64,000 bases of DNA from VRUE01 sp963819755 (lineage in GTDB: Bacteria; Actinomycetota; Thermoleophilia; Solirubrobacterales; 70-9), in the NCBI GenBank assembly GCA_963819755.1, contig CAWFXB010000002.1:1240001-1304000 (forward strand). Reading direction: 5' to 3'. The first letter of the stretch is position 1; each line of letters opens with the position of its first letter. This document shows positions 1-8,798 of the stretch, piece after piece. The notes beneath the pieces were generated by a model. The model was not told where the DNA came from. It made no database searches and saw only the letters and a program-made list of their open reading frames with translations. The translations under genes and the position numbers were made by a program.

Positions 1-2888
1 ACGCGCCGGCGGTCCTCACCAACCGGGTGAGGATCAGCGGTGGCGACGCCATCGCGGACTCGGCCAGCGTGCAGACGAAGGTCAGCTCCGAACCGGCCCC
101 CTTCGGCCTCCAACGCTTCGAAAGCGCGTTCTTGGACGAAGGTGGCGACGCGGTGACCCGTGCCGGCTCCCACCCCTACCAGATGCGGATCGGCGCCCAG
201 TTCAACCTCGTCAGCAGTGGAGCTCCCGGCAGCGGAAGCGTTCCCACCGAAAATCCCAAGGACGTCGTCGCCGACCTCCCCCCCGGCGTGGTGATCAACC
301 CCGAAGCGACGCCGGTGCGCTGCACCGAGGCACAGCTCTCCTTAGCGGAATGCCCCGCCGCATCCGCGGTCGGCGAGCTCCACATCACCGCCAGCGTCCT
401 CAACATCTTGCAGGGGGCAGACCTGGCCAATCCCCTCTACAACATGGTGCCGACGCAGGGTCGCCCGACGGTGCTCGGCTTCAGGGTCGCAAATTTCCCC
501 ATCCCGATCCACCTGTTGGGCCGCGTGCGCAGCGACGGCGACTACGGCCTCAGCTCCGACACGCTCGACGTCCCCCAGATCACCAACATGTCGGGCGTCA
601 CGGTCGAACTGTGGGGCGATCCCTCCGACCCGAGCCACGACTACCGGCGGGGTAAATGCGGCAATTTTCAGGCCGTCGACGTAGCCTGCCCGGTGCCACC
701 CACCCACACCGCGCTGCTGACGATGCCGAGCGCCTGCTCGGGGCCGCTGAAGACGAACTTCAGCGGCGACTCTTGGCAGAACCGCGGCACCTTCATCTCG
801 ACCAGCGCGGAAACCACCAACGACGCCGGGGAACCGGTCGGCGTCACCGACTGCGAAAAGCTCAACTTCGACCCCAAGACCGAAACCAAGCTCTCGACCG
901 AACAGGGCGAGACCGGCACGGCGCTCGACCTGAACGTCGATTTCCCCAACGACGGGCTGATCAACCCCTCGGCGACGGCCGAATCGCTGGCCGAAAAAGT
1001 CGTCGTCGCGCTGCCCGAAGGGGTGACGATCAACCCCTCGGTGGGCGAAGGCCTGGGCTTCTGCACCCCCGCCCAGTACGCCAAGGAGACGACCTTCTCG
1101 GTCGACGGCGAGGGCTGTCCCTCCGACTCCAAGATCGGCAGCCTGGAACTGGAAACGCCGCTCTTGACCAAAGAACAGATCAACGGCTCTGTCTACCTCG
1201 CTCAGCAGGACGATCCGACGACCCCCCAACCTGGGGCCGAGAACCCCTTCGACACCGACGTCGCTCTATACATGGTGCTGCGCAACGCCAAGCTCGGCAT
1301 CATGGTCAAGAAGCCGATCAAGGTCGTCCCCGACCCGAGAACGGGCCAATTGGTGGCGACTGTCGAAGGACTCCCCCAGCTGCCCTTCAACCACTTCAAC
1401 TTCCACTTCAAGGAAGGGGCGAGGGCGGCGCTGATCAGTCCCGCGGCCTGCGGCAAATACACGACCGAAGCCAAGTTCTATCCCTCCTCGGATCCGACCC
1501 ACCCCAAGTCGGCCAACTCCAGCTTCGAAATCACCAAGGGAGTGAACGGAGGCCCCTGCCCCAGTGGAGGCCTACCGCCCTTCAACCCAGAATTTCAGGC
1601 GGGCTCGCTCAACAACAATGCCAAGGCCTACAGTCCCTTCAACATGCGCCTGATCCGCCACGACGGCGATCAGGACATGACCAAGTTCTCCTCGGTTCTG
1701 CCTCCGGGGGTCTTGGGCAAGCTGGCCGGGATCTCCAAATGCTCTGACGCGGACATCGCCGTGGCCAAGGCCAAGACCGGAAAACAGGAGAAGGCAAGCC
1801 CCTCCTGTCCCGCCAACTCCCTGATCGGCCACACGATCGCCGGCGCGGGAGTGGGCGACTCGCTGACCTACGTGCCGGGCCAGCTCTACCTGGGAGGCCC
1901 CTACAACGGCGATCCACTGAGCGTGATCTCGGTGACCCCGGCCTTGGCGGGACCCTTCGACGCCGGCACGGTCGTCGTCAGAGAGGCCCTGACGCTCAAC
2001 CCGCAGACCGCCGAAGTGGAAGTCGACGGCAAGAACTCAGACCCGATCCCCCACATCCTCAAAGGGATCGTCTTGAAAGTCAGGGAACTGCGGGTCCACG
2101 TCGATCGTCCCGACTTCATCGTCAACCCGACGTCGTGTGAACCGTCGAGCGCCAAAGCGACCCTCTTTGGCGCCTACAGGAACGTCTTCGATCCAAGCGA
2201 CGACGTCCCGGTTGACCTGCAGACCCGCTACCAGGCGGCAAGCTGCGCCAGCCTCGCCTTCAAACCGAAACTGGCGATCGACCTCAACGGCGGAACCAAA
2301 CGAGGCGATCACCCAGCTTTGAAAGCGGTTCTCAACGCAAGGAGCGCAGACGCCAACATCGGCAAAGCAGTGGTGACTCTGCCGACCTCGGCATTCCTCG
2401 ACCAGGCCCACATCAGGACGATCTGCACCAGGGTCCAGTACGCCGCAAACGGCGGGGCCGGAGGAGGCTGTCCGAAAGCAGCCCAATACGGCTACGCCAG
2501 GGCCTACACGCCGCTGCTCGACGAACCGGTCGAAGGGCCCGTCTACCTACGCTCCTCAAGCCACAAGCTGCCAGATCTCGTCGCAGCTCTGCACGGCATC
2601 GTCAACGTCGACATCGTCGGCAGGATCGACTCCTTCAAAGGCGGCATCCGCTCAAGCTTCGAAACCGTCCCCGACGCACCCGTCTCCAAATTCATCCTCA
2701 ACATGCAGGGCGGCAAAAAGGGCCTTGTGGTCAACAGCAGAAACCTCTGCGCTGGGACCAACAAGGCAGATGCCGCCCTCACCGGGCAAAACGGAGTGCC
2801 CTATGACTCCAAGCCGGTTGTAAAGCCGAGCTGTGGGAAGGGTCGGAAGCACAAGGCAAAGGGGAATCGCAGGGGGCGCGGGCGATGA
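1..2888 (+). CDS. Large exported repeat-module protein, 5' end outside window
   Basis: The reading frame is open to the left edge of the window, so the N-terminus and any signal peptide are missing; at least 960 residues are present. The protein is built from degenerate modules, each with an LPPGV- or LPEGV-like motif (near residues 85, 329, 555 and 797 counted from the GTG at 27), then a Cys-containing segment, then CP-x2-S-x-IG or a variant, then a short beta-rich stretch. The C-terminus is strongly basic (GKGRKHKAKGNRRGRGR). Paired cysteines and lack of catalytic motifs suggest an extracellular structural or adhesive protein. I do not recognise a named family; function unknown. Confidence 0.8.
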   Translation, partial: APAVLTNRVRISGGDAIADSASVQTKVSSEPAPFGLQRFESAFLDEGGDAVTRAGSHPYQMRIGAQFNLVSSGAPGSGSVPTENPKDVVADLPPGVVINPEATPVRCTEAQLSLAECPAASAVGELHITASVLNILQGADLANPLYNMVPTQGRPTVLGFRVANFPIPIHLLGRVRSDGDYGLSSDTLDVPQITNMSGVTVELWGDPSDPSHDYRRGKCGNFQAVDVACPVPPTHTALLTMPSACSGPLKTNFSGDSWQNRGTFISTSAETTNDAGEPVGVTDCEKLNFDPKTETKLSTEQGETGTALDLNVDFPNDGLINPSATAESLAEKVVVALPEGVTINPSVGEGLGFCTPAQYAKETTFSVDGEGCPSDSKIGSLELETPLLTKEQINGSVYLAQQDDPTTPQPGAENPFDTDVALYMVLRNAKLGIMVKKPIKVVPDPRTGQLVATVEGLPQLPFNHFNFHFKEGARAALISPAACGKYTTEAKFYPSSDPTHPKSANSSFEITKGVNGGPCPSGGLPPFNPEFQAGSLNNNAKAYSPFNMRLIRHDGDQDMTKFSSVLPPGVLGKLAGISKCSDADIAVAKAKTGKQEKASPSCPANSLIGHTIAGAGVGDSLTYVPGQLYLGGPYNGDPLSVISVTPALAGPFDAGTVVVREALTLNPQTAEVEVDGKNSDPIPHILKGIVLKVRELRVHVDRPDFIVNPTSCEPSSAKATLFGAYRNVFDPSDDVPVDLQTRYQAASCASLAFKPKLAIDLNGGTKRGDHPALKAVLNARSADANIGKAVVTLPTSAFLDQAHIRTICTRVQYAANGGAGGGCPKAAQYGYARAYTPLLDEPVEGPVYLRSSSHKLPDLVAALHGIVNVDIVGRIDSFKGGIRSSFETVPDAPVSKFILNMQGGKKGLVVNSRNLCAGTNKADAALTGQNGVPYDSKPVVKPSCGKGRKHKAKGNRRGRGR

Positions 2889-2891
2889 GCC

Positions 2892-3383
2892 GTGCCGTGG
2901 CGGGGGATGAGCGGCGAAGCCCAGCATCCGGATGAGTTCGCAGACGCCTTCGAGCCAGCCCTAGCCCGTCTCCAGATCCGCATCGAGACGGCTTGTGCCT
3001 CCGAGGTCGAGTGGCCTGGCCAGGTGTCGGCAGGTATTCGGGCCGCCCTGGCCTTCGCCTCGGCGAAGCCGGCCGCGGCCGAGGTTCTGACCAACGAGGC
3101 GATGGCCGGGGGCAGAGAGGGCTTTGCCCGCTATGACCGCATGATCGACCACTTCGCCGCTGCTCTGCTGCCAGGACGCGCTGAGCGTCCAGAGGGCGAC
3201 TGGCTCCCCGAGATAACCGAGAAGACGATGGTGGGAGGGGTCGCGATGTTGATCGCCCAGCGACTCACCTTCGACCGCCACGCCGAGCTTCCGGCGCTCG
3301 CTCCGGAGGCGATCCAGTTCGTCCTCACCCCCTACCTAGGTGCCGCCGACGCCCGTCAGGTCGCCCTCCGCGACCCAGCCTGA
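2892..3383 (+). CDS. TetR-type C-terminal effector domain without a DNA-binding domain
   Basis: About 160 residues, starting at a GTG three bases after the preceding stop; an ATG at 2907 is an alternative start. The sequence resembles the C-terminal ligand/dimerisation half of actinobacterial TetR regulators: helix WPGQVSAGIRAALAFASAKP, then an LPEITEKTMVGGVAMLIAQR-like helix, ending VLTPYLG. The N-terminal helix-turn-helix expected in a full regulator of about 200 residues is absent; the upstream DNA is the end of the exported-protein gene. It could be a truncated regulator or a free-standing ligand-binding/dimerising protein. Confidence 0.6.
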   Translation: MPWRGMSGEAQHPDEFADAFEPALARLQIRIETACASEVEWPGQVSAGIRAALAFASAKPAAAEVLTNEAMAGGREGFARYDRMIDHFAAALLPGRAERPEGDWLPEITEKTMVGGVAMLIAQRLTFDRHAELPALAPEAIQFVLTPYLGAADARQVALRDPA

Positions 3384-3411
3384 GCAGCACGCCGCTAAAG
3401 TTGACCGTTCC

Positions 3412-3484
<73 letters not shown>

Positions 3485-3534
3485 TGTCTGGCCATGCGGC
3501 CAGGACGCGCTCTGCCCGATAGCCTGCCCAACCC

Positions 3535-4677
3535 ATGGACTTCTCGCTGACTCACGAGCAGGAGGACTTCGTCGCCGCGATCCGCGACTTCTGCGCGCGC
3601 GAGGCCGGCACGCAGGAGCAGCGTGAGAAGCTGACCAACGGCTACGAGCTGCACCACAACTTCGACCTTTACAAACGGATGGCCGAGTTGGGCTGGCTCG
3701 GGGTGACGATCCCGGAGGAGTACGGCGGCTCGGGCGGCTCGATGCTCGATGCCTGTCTCTTCATGGAGGAGACCTCACGCGGCCTGGCGCCGATCGGCGG
3801 CTACGCGACGACGCTGATCGTCGCCGGCGCCACCCAGCGCTTCGGCACCGAGGAGCAGAAGAAGGAGATCCTCGGCGGCATCGCCGGCGGCGCGGTCGAG
3901 GCGATCGCGATGACCGAGCCGGAGGCCGGCTCCGACGTCGGTGCTCTCACCACCTCGGCCGAGCAGGTCGACGGCGGCTTCGTCCTCAACGGCCAGAAGA
4001 TCTTCATCTCCAACGCCCACATCGCCGACCACATCCTGATCGTCTGCCGCACGACCAAGGGGGAGTCCAAGCACGACGGCCTCTCGATGATTTGGGTCCC
4101 ACGTGAGACCGAGGGACTCGAGATCGTCCCGATCGAGACGATGGGCGGCACCGAGACCAACACGCTTTACCTGACCGACGTCGAGGCGCCGGCTGACGCC
4201 CTGCTCGGCCAGGTCGACCAGGCCTGGACGCAGCTGATGGCGGGGCTCAACGTCGAGCGGCTGATCCTCGCCGCGACGATGCTCGGCATTGCCCAGCGCG
4301 CCTTCGACGACGCGCTCGCCTACGTGAAGGAGCGCAAGCAGTTCGGCCGCCCGATCGGCTCCTTCCAGGCGCTCCAGCACCGCCTCGCCGACATGGCGAC
4401 CGAAGTCGAGTCGGCCCGGTTGATGACGCGCTGGGTCGCCGCCCTGACCGACGAGGACCCCGGCCGGATGCTGCCGCGCGAGGCCTCGATGGTAAAGCTG
4501 CACGTCACCGAGATCGCCAAACGCGTCGCCGTCGAGGGCATGCAGCTGATGGGCGGCTATGGCTACTCCTCCGAGTACGACATGGAGCGCCTAGTGCGCA
4601 CGACGATGGTCTCGACCATCTACGGCGGCACCTCCGAGATCCAGCGCACGATCATCGCCAAAACCCTCGGCCTGTAG
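3535..4677 (+). CDS. Acyl-CoA dehydrogenase
   Basis: 380 residues, the usual length for this FAD flavoprotein family, which oxidises acyl-CoA to trans-2-enoyl-CoA and passes electrons to ETF. Visible signatures are MTEPEAGSDVG (residues 126-136, flavin/substrate loop), the RKQFGRPIGSFQALQH helix, and the C-terminal YGGTSEIQRTIIAKTLGL. The position used as catalytic Glu in medium-chain enzymes (YEGT) is Gly here; E241 in GLNVERLILA matches the alternative catalytic Glu of isovaleryl-CoA-type enzymes. Substrate cannot be fixed from sequence. It stands alone, 50 bp after tRNA-Thr. Confidence 0.93.
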   Translation: MDFSLTHEQEDFVAAIRDFCAREAGTQEQREKLTNGYELHHNFDLYKRMAELGWLGVTIPEEYGGSGGSMLDACLFMEETSRGLAPIGGYATTLIVAGATQRFGTEEQKKEILGGIAGGAVEAIAMTEPEAGSDVGALTTSAEQVDGGFVLNGQKIFISNAHIADHILIVCRTTKGESKHDGLSMIWVPRETEGLEIVPIETMGGTETNTLYLTDVEAPADALLGQVDQAWTQLMAGLNVERLILAATMLGIAQRAFDDALAYVKERKQFGRPIGSFQALQHRLADMATEVESARLMTRWVAALTDEDPGRMLPREASMVKLHVTEIAKRVAVEGMQLMGGYGYSSEYDMERLVRTTMVSTIYGGTSEIQRTIIAKTLGL

Positions 4678-4684
4678 CGCCACC

Positions 4685-4722
4685 GGGGCGCGTTTGTCAC
4701 CCATGGGGTGACCAAGGCGCCC
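4685..4722. repeat. Imperfect palindrome, 3' copy bounding the DUF559 gene
   Basis: 38-bp imperfect palindrome with outer arms ggggcgc/gcgccc and inner arms gtcaccc/gggtgac. It matches 5538-5575 at 36 of 38 positions in the same orientation. The stop codon of the minus-strand DUF559 gene lies inside it. Confidence 0.85.
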
Positions 4723-5557
4723 CTGCGGAAGGTATGAGTACCGCTCGAAGGGTGCTGGCGACCCATTCGCCTTCGTCGAACACCTGGCGGTGGGAGAGGC
4801 GCACGACCTGGTAGCCGAGTGTCCGAAGCCTCAAGTCCCGGGCCCGGTCGCTCTCGAAGGCCTCGCGGCCGGCGTGGTACCGATAGCCGTCCGTCTCCAC
4901 AACGAGTTTCTCTTCCACCCAGCAGAAGTCGACCGTCATTGCTCCGATTGGCATGTTCACCGCGGGTTTTGGCAGGCGGTGACGCGTGCAAAGCCAGAGG
5001 AACCGGCGCTCAAGCTCGCTGCGCGTCTTATCCACCTCGACGTTTGGACCGGTTGAGAGCCCGAGGAAGTCGGCTTGCCGGATGGCCCGACGCAGCACGT
5101 GTGCTGGGATCGCGCTCTCGAGGTCCGCGAGCGTGCGGGCAGGATGGGTGACTGGGACTCCGCGTTGCCGGGTGACCTCTCCCGGCCCCAACGATTTGGG
5201 CCGGTGAATCCGGATGCCAGGGCGCGGCCGTCGCCCACTCCTGCTGGGAAGGGAGACGTCAACGGGGCCCTCGTAGGGGGGGAGCAACGTCCAGAGTTCG
5301 GCTGCGCTTCGATGGCTGAGCACGGCGCTGTCTCCCAGGGCCAGTACGGCAGCCATCCACCGTCGCTCGTTGCTAGGCGCGATATGGCCCACGACGTAGA
5401 CGCCGCGATGGAGCCTGTGCAGGCGGCCCGCCTTGCATCGCTTTGCGATCGCGTTTCTGCCGAGACCGGCCACTTGAAGCTGAGCGCTGGAGATCGCTCC
5501 GTACTGCCGTCCGGCGACCTGCGCGATCTCGACATCAGGGGCGCGTTTGTCACTCAT
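4697..5557 (-). CDS. AbiEi-like wHTH plus DUF559 (Vsr-like nuclease fold) protein
   Basis: 286 residues. Residues about 8-60 resemble the AbiEi-type winged-helix antitoxin domain (AGRQYGAISSAQL, then RLHRLHRGVYVVGH). Residues about 180-275 are a DUF559 domain, a PD-(D/E)XK-like fold related to Vsr endonucleases, with candidate catalytic residues D210 (VDFCW), E221 and D223 (VVETDG). Family knowledge suggests DNA binding and possibly cleavage; activity is not shown. The start ATG at 5557 and the stop at 4697 both fall within the flanking palindromes, so the whole gene is one repeat-bounded unit. No toxin partner is adjacent. Confidence 0.85.
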   Translation of the reverse strand: MSDKRAPDVEIAQVAGRQYGAISSAQLQVAGLGRNAIAKRCKAGRLHRLHRGVYVVGHIAPSNERRWMAAVLALGDSAVLSHRSAAELWTLLPPYEGPVDVSLPSRSGRRPRPGIRIHRPKSLGPGEVTRQRGVPVTHPARTLADLESAIPAHVLRRAIRQADFLGLSTGPNVEVDKTRSELERRFLWLCTRHRLPKPAVNMPIGAMTVDFCWVEEKLVVETDGYRYHAGREAFESDRARDLRLRTLGYQVVRLSHRQVFDEGEWVASTLRAVLIPSAGAPWSPHG

Positions 5558-5575
5558 GGGGTGACTAAGGCGCCC
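5538..5575. repeat. Imperfect palindrome, 5' copy bounding the DUF559 gene
   Basis: Second copy of the 38-bp palindrome at 4685-4722, same orientation, two C/T differences. The ATG of the minus-strand DUF559 gene (5555-5557) is inside the inner arm, so the first residues MSDKRAP are encoded by the repeat. Confidence 0.85.
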
Positions 5576-5734
5576 GGCCCGCCGATTCGCCCCCGTGCCG
5601 ATGTTGATGCGATGGCTGAAGGTCGTCTTAGCGAGGAATCCTTGGGCGCCCCAGGGCGCTATCCTTCAGCTCAGCCTCGCGCTTCGGCCCGGGGTTTTCT
5701 CTTGTAACGGCGTCCTTTCGGCAACGAGGAGAAC

Positions 5735-5899
5735 ATGGCTCGCGGAGATGTCCGCATCGCGGTGACGCTGGCTTGCGAAGACTGCAAGCGGCGCAATTAT
5801 CAGACCAACAAGTCGCGGCGAAATTCGCCGGACCGAGTCGAGCTGCGCAAGTACTGTCGCTGGTGCGGCCACCACACGGCGCACAAGGAGACTCGGTAG
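5735..5899 (+). CDS. rpmG: 50S ribosomal protein L33
   Basis: 54 residues beginning MARGDVRIAVTLACEDCKRR. The zinc-ribbon cysteines are C14/C17 and C41/C44 (CRWC). Length and position directly before secE-nusG are typical of Gram-positive L33. A purine-rich site (cgaggagaac) lies just upstream of the ATG. It is a component of the large subunit near the E site and the first gene of the secE-rpoC block; the next gene starts 6 bp after its stop. Confidence 0.95.
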   Translation: MARGDVRIAVTLACEDCKRRNYQTNKSRRNSPDRVELRKYCRWCGHHTAHKETR

Positions 5900-5905
5900 A
5901 GCCTC

Positions 5906-6436
5906 ATGGCGAAAACGCGCGCACAGCGCAAGGCGGAGAAACGCGCCCGCGAAGCCGAAGAGCAGAAACGCTCCGGCCCTGGCGATAAGCGCAAGTCCGA
6001 CTCGCGGGCCCAGCACGACACTCAGGTCCCTGTCTCCGGCGACGTCGCCGAGATCGAAGCGGTCGAGGCCGGCATGGCGGTCGGGGCGGCGGAAGCCGAT
6101 CTCGAGACGCCGGATGCGCCGAAGCCGCGCAGCCTGCGACGCGCCGAGGCCAAAGAGGCCAAGCTGGCCGAAAAGCGCCAGCGCGAGGAGCAGAAGCGCC
6201 GCGAGAGCGAGCAGCTCGCCAAGCGCCAGAAACAGGCGCAGGCTGAGAAGCGCCAGCGCGGCGGCGTCATCGGCTTTCTGGTTTCCTGCTGGGCGGAGCT
6301 GCGCAAAGTTCAGTGGCCGGACCGTGAAACCCTGGTCCAGGCAACGGCCGTGACGATCATCTTCGTCGCCGTCGCCGCCACCTACCTCGGCGTCCTCGAC
6401 ACCGTCTTCAGCCTCCTCATCAAGCAGATCCTTTAG
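5906..6436 (+). CDS. secE: Preprotein translocase subunit SecE with long charged N-terminal extension
   Basis: 176 residues against about 60-130 for most SecE. The last 60 residues are the SecE domain: amphipathic GFLVSCWAELRKVQWPDRE followed by one membrane helix (VTIIFVAVAATYLGVLDTVF). Residues 1-115 are almost entirely Lys/Arg/Glu/Ala/Gln, predicted helical or disordered and cytosolic. SecE clamps SecY in the SecYEG channel. It sits between rpmG and nusG as in most bacteria. Confidence 0.93.
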   Translation: MAKTRAQRKAEKRAREAEEQKRSGPGDKRKSDSRAQHDTQVPVSGDVAEIEAVEAGMAVGAAEADLETPDAPKPRSLRRAEAKEAKLAEKRQREEQKRRESEQLAKRQKQAQAEKRQRGGVIGFLVSCWAELRKVQWPDRETLVQATAVTIIFVAVAATYLGVLDTVFSLLIKQIL

Positions 6437-6465
6437 CGGGATCCCAAGACAAAGGCAACCTCCAG

Positions 6466-6990
6466 ATGTATCGCTGGTACGTGATCAACACCTACTCCGG
6501 GCACGAGAACAAGGTCAAGCACAATCTCGAGCACCGGGTGCAGACGATGGCCCAGAACCGCAACGTGCGCCAGGTCGTGGTGCCGACCGAGCAGGTGATG
6601 GAGGTCAACAAAGAAGGCCAGAAAGAATCGAAAGAGAAACGGACGATGCCCGGCTACGTCCTGGTCAACATGGAGATGACCGACGACGCCTGGGGGCTGG
6701 TCAAGAACACCCCCGGCGTGACCGGCTTCGTCGGCTCCCGCAACAAGCCGGTGCCGCTCTCCAAACCGGAGGTCGACCGCCTGCTGCACCGTGAGACCGC
6801 CGAGCGGCCTCGCACCCAGGCCCAGTTCTCGATCGGCGAGTCGGTCAAGGTCATCTCCGGCCCGCTCTCCGATTTCTCCGGCGAGATCGCCGAGATCAAC
6901 GAGGACGCCGCCAAACTCAAGGTGCTGGTCTCGATCTTCGGCCGCGAGACGCCGGTCGAGGTCAACTACGACCAAGTGAAGAAGATCTAG
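6466..6990 (+). CDS. nusG: Transcription termination/antitermination protein NusG
   Basis: 174 residues: NGN domain at the N-terminus (MYRWYVINTYSGHENKVKHN) and C-terminal KOW domain (VKVISGPLSDFSGEIAEINE, ending VEVNYDQVKKI). NusG binds the RNA polymerase clamp and links it to Rho or ribosomal S10. The long N-terminal extension seen in many actinobacterial NusG proteins is absent. The ATG follows a weak aacctccag site 30 bp after secE. Confidence 0.96.
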   Translation: MYRWYVINTYSGHENKVKHNLEHRVQTMAQNRNVRQVVVPTEQVMEVNKEGQKESKEKRTMPGYVLVNMEMTDDAWGLVKNTPGVTGFVGSRNKPVPLSKPEVDRLLHRETAERPRTQAQFSIGESVKVISGPLSDFSGEIAEINEDAAKLKVLVSIFGRETPVEVNYDQVKKI

Positions 6991-7017
6991 CCCGGCCCGC
7001 TACCCTCCCCGATCCCG

Positions 7018-7440
7018 ATGGCGAAAAAAGTCCTCACCCTCATCAAGCTGCAGATCCAGGCAGGCAACGCCAACCCGGCGCCGCCGGTCGGCCCGGCCCT
7101 GGGTCAGCACGGCGTCAACATCATGGAGTTCTGCAAAGCCTTCAACGCCCAGACGCAGAGCGAGGGCGGCACGATCATCCCGGTCGAGATCACCGTCTAC
7201 GAGGACCGCTCCTTCAGCTTCATCACCAAGACGCCCCCCGCCGCGGTGCTGATCCGCGAGGCGATCGGGATCAAAAAGGGCTCGGGCGAGCCGCACGTGA
7301 ACAAAGTCGGCACGATCTCCCCGGAGCAAATCCGCCAGATCGCCGAGCGCAAGATGCCCGACCTCAACGCCAACGACCTCGATGCCGCCTCGAAGATCAT
7401 CGCCGGCACCGCCCGCTCGATGGGTGTGGACGTCAAATAG
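7018..7440 (+). CDS. rplK: 50S ribosomal protein L11
   Basis: 140 residues, standard length. N-terminal signature LIKLQIQAGNANPAPPVGPA followed by LGQHGVNIMEFCKAFN is diagnostic. L11 forms the GTPase-associated centre with the L10-L12 stalk and binds 23S helices 43/44. It is followed two bases after its stop by rplA, so the two genes are translationally coupled. Confidence 0.97.
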   Translation: MAKKVLTLIKLQIQAGNANPAPPVGPALGQHGVNIMEFCKAFNAQTQSEGGTIIPVEITVYEDRSFSFITKTPPAAVLIREAIGIKKGSGEPHVNKVGTISPEQIRQIAERKMPDLNANDLDAASKIIAGTARSMGVDVK

Positions 7441-7442
7441 CC

Positions 7443-8207
7443 ATGGCCCACGGCAAGCGTTACCGCAAACAGCTCGGCAAGGTCCAGCGCGAGCACGAGT
7501 ATCCGCCGGCCGAGGCGATCTCACTGATCAAGGAGACCGCCAGCGCCGGCTTCGACGAGACCGTCGAGCTGCACCTGCGGCTCGGCGTCAACGTCCGCCA
7601 TGCGGAGGAGCAGCTGCGCGGGACCCTCGCCCTGCCCCACGGCCTCGGCAAAGACGTGACGATCGCGGTATTCGCGGAAGGCCAGCAGGCCCGCGACGCG
7701 GAGGCGGCCGGGGCGGACTTCGTCGGTAGCCAGGACCTGGTCGAGAAAGTCCAGGAGGGCTGGACCGGCTTCGACGTCGCGATCTCGACCCCGGACATGA
7801 TGAAAGCGGTTGGCCAGCTCGGCCGGGTGCTCGGTCCGCAGGGCCTTATGCCGAACCCCAAGGTGGGAACGGTCACCGACGACATCGAGAAAGCGGTTAC
7901 CGAGTCGAAGGCGGGCAAGATCGAGTACCGCACCGACCGCCAGGCGATCATCCATCTCGCGATCGGCAAGGCCAGCTTCGACGCGCAGAAACTGCTCGAC
8001 AACTGCCTCGCGGTGATCGACGAGGTCGTCCGCGCCAAACCTTCCTCGTCGAAGGGCAAGTACATCCTCTCGGCGACGCTGACGACGACGATGGGACCCG
8101 GAATTCGGGTCGACGCCGCCAAGACCGGCGACCGCGAGGCGGCTGGAGAGGCCTCCCAGCCGGCCGAAGAGACGGCCGAGCCCGCGGCGGAGCCGGCGAC
8201 CGCGTAG
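7443..8207 (+). CDS. rplA: 50S ribosomal protein L1 with acidic tail
   Basis: 254 residues compared with about 230 in most bacteria. The L1 core contains GLMPNPKVGTVT and ends around residue 230; the last 25 residues form an Ala/Glu-rich tail (EASQPAEETAEPAAEPATA). L1 forms the E-site stalk and often represses the L11-L1 operon by binding its mRNA. The gene follows rplK immediately; rplJ starts after a 66-bp spacer. Confidence 0.96.
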   Translation: MAHGKRYRKQLGKVQREHEYPPAEAISLIKETASAGFDETVELHLRLGVNVRHAEEQLRGTLALPHGLGKDVTIAVFAEGQQARDAEAAGADFVGSQDLVEKVQEGWTGFDVAISTPDMMKAVGQLGRVLGPQGLMPNPKVGTVTDDIEKAVTESKAGKIEYRTDRQAIIHLAIGKASFDAQKLLDNCLAVIDEVVRAKPSSSKGKYILSATLTTTMGPGIRVDAAKTGDREAAGEASQPAEETAEPAAEPATA

Positions 8208-8273
8208 ACTTCCCGGCCGCGCGACCCCCAGACCACCGGCAGGCCATAGCCAGAAGCCCGGTGCAGGCGAACG

Positions 8274-8798
8274 ATGAACAGAGACGAAAAGGCACAAGCA
8301 ATTGAGGAGATCGCCGCCCAGATAGAGGGCGCCGAGGCGATCTTCGCGGTTGACTACCGGGGCATCAGCGTCCCCCAGGCGGCTGAACTGCGCGGCAAGT
8401 TGCGCGAGGCCGGCGCCAGCTTCCGCGTCGTCAAGAACCGGCTGACCAAAAGGGCCGCGGACCAGGCCGGCGAGGATCGCCTCGCGGAGCTGCTGCAGGG
8501 CCCGACTGCCCTGACCTTCGTTCGCGGCGACACCGCCCAGGCGGCGAAGGCGATCTCGACCTTCAACCGCGAGCACGAAGTCCTCACCTTCAAGGGTGGC
8601 TTCATGGGCGACCTCGGGCTCGACGAGGAAAAGTTCAAGTCGATCGCCCGCCTGCCGGCCCGCGAAGTGCTCGACGGCCAGCTCGCCGGCGTCGTCGCCA
8701 GCCCGCTCACCGGCCTCGTCCGCGGCCTCGGCTCGATGGTCTCCGGCCTTGCCAACCAGCTTCAGCAGCTTCAAGAACAAAAGGAGAAAGAAGAGTAG
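8274..8798 (+). CDS. rplJ: 50S ribosomal protein L10
   Basis: 174 residues. N-terminal rRNA-binding domain includes AIFAVDYRGISVPQAAELR and SFRVVKNRLTKRA; the C-terminal helix that carries the L7/L12 dimers is present (NQLQQLQEQKEKEE). L10 anchors the stalk. Its stop is immediately followed by the ATG of rplL with no gap, as expected for a pair made in fixed proportion. Confidence 0.96.
   Translation: MNRDEKAQAIEEIAAQIEGAEAIFAVDYRGISVPQAAELRGKLREAGASFRVVKNRLTKRAADQAGEDRLAELLQGPTALTFVRGDTAQAAKAISTFNREHEVLTFKGGFMGDLGLDEEKFKSIARLPAREVLDGQLAGVVASPLTGLVRGLGSMVSGLANQLQQLQEQKEKEE

Noticed and set aside
342..1229. Long open frames opposite or within the exported-protein gene
   Set aside because: They are Arg/Gly/Ala-rich shadows caused by high GC content, with no start signal or family motif, and they lie across a clearly coding frame.
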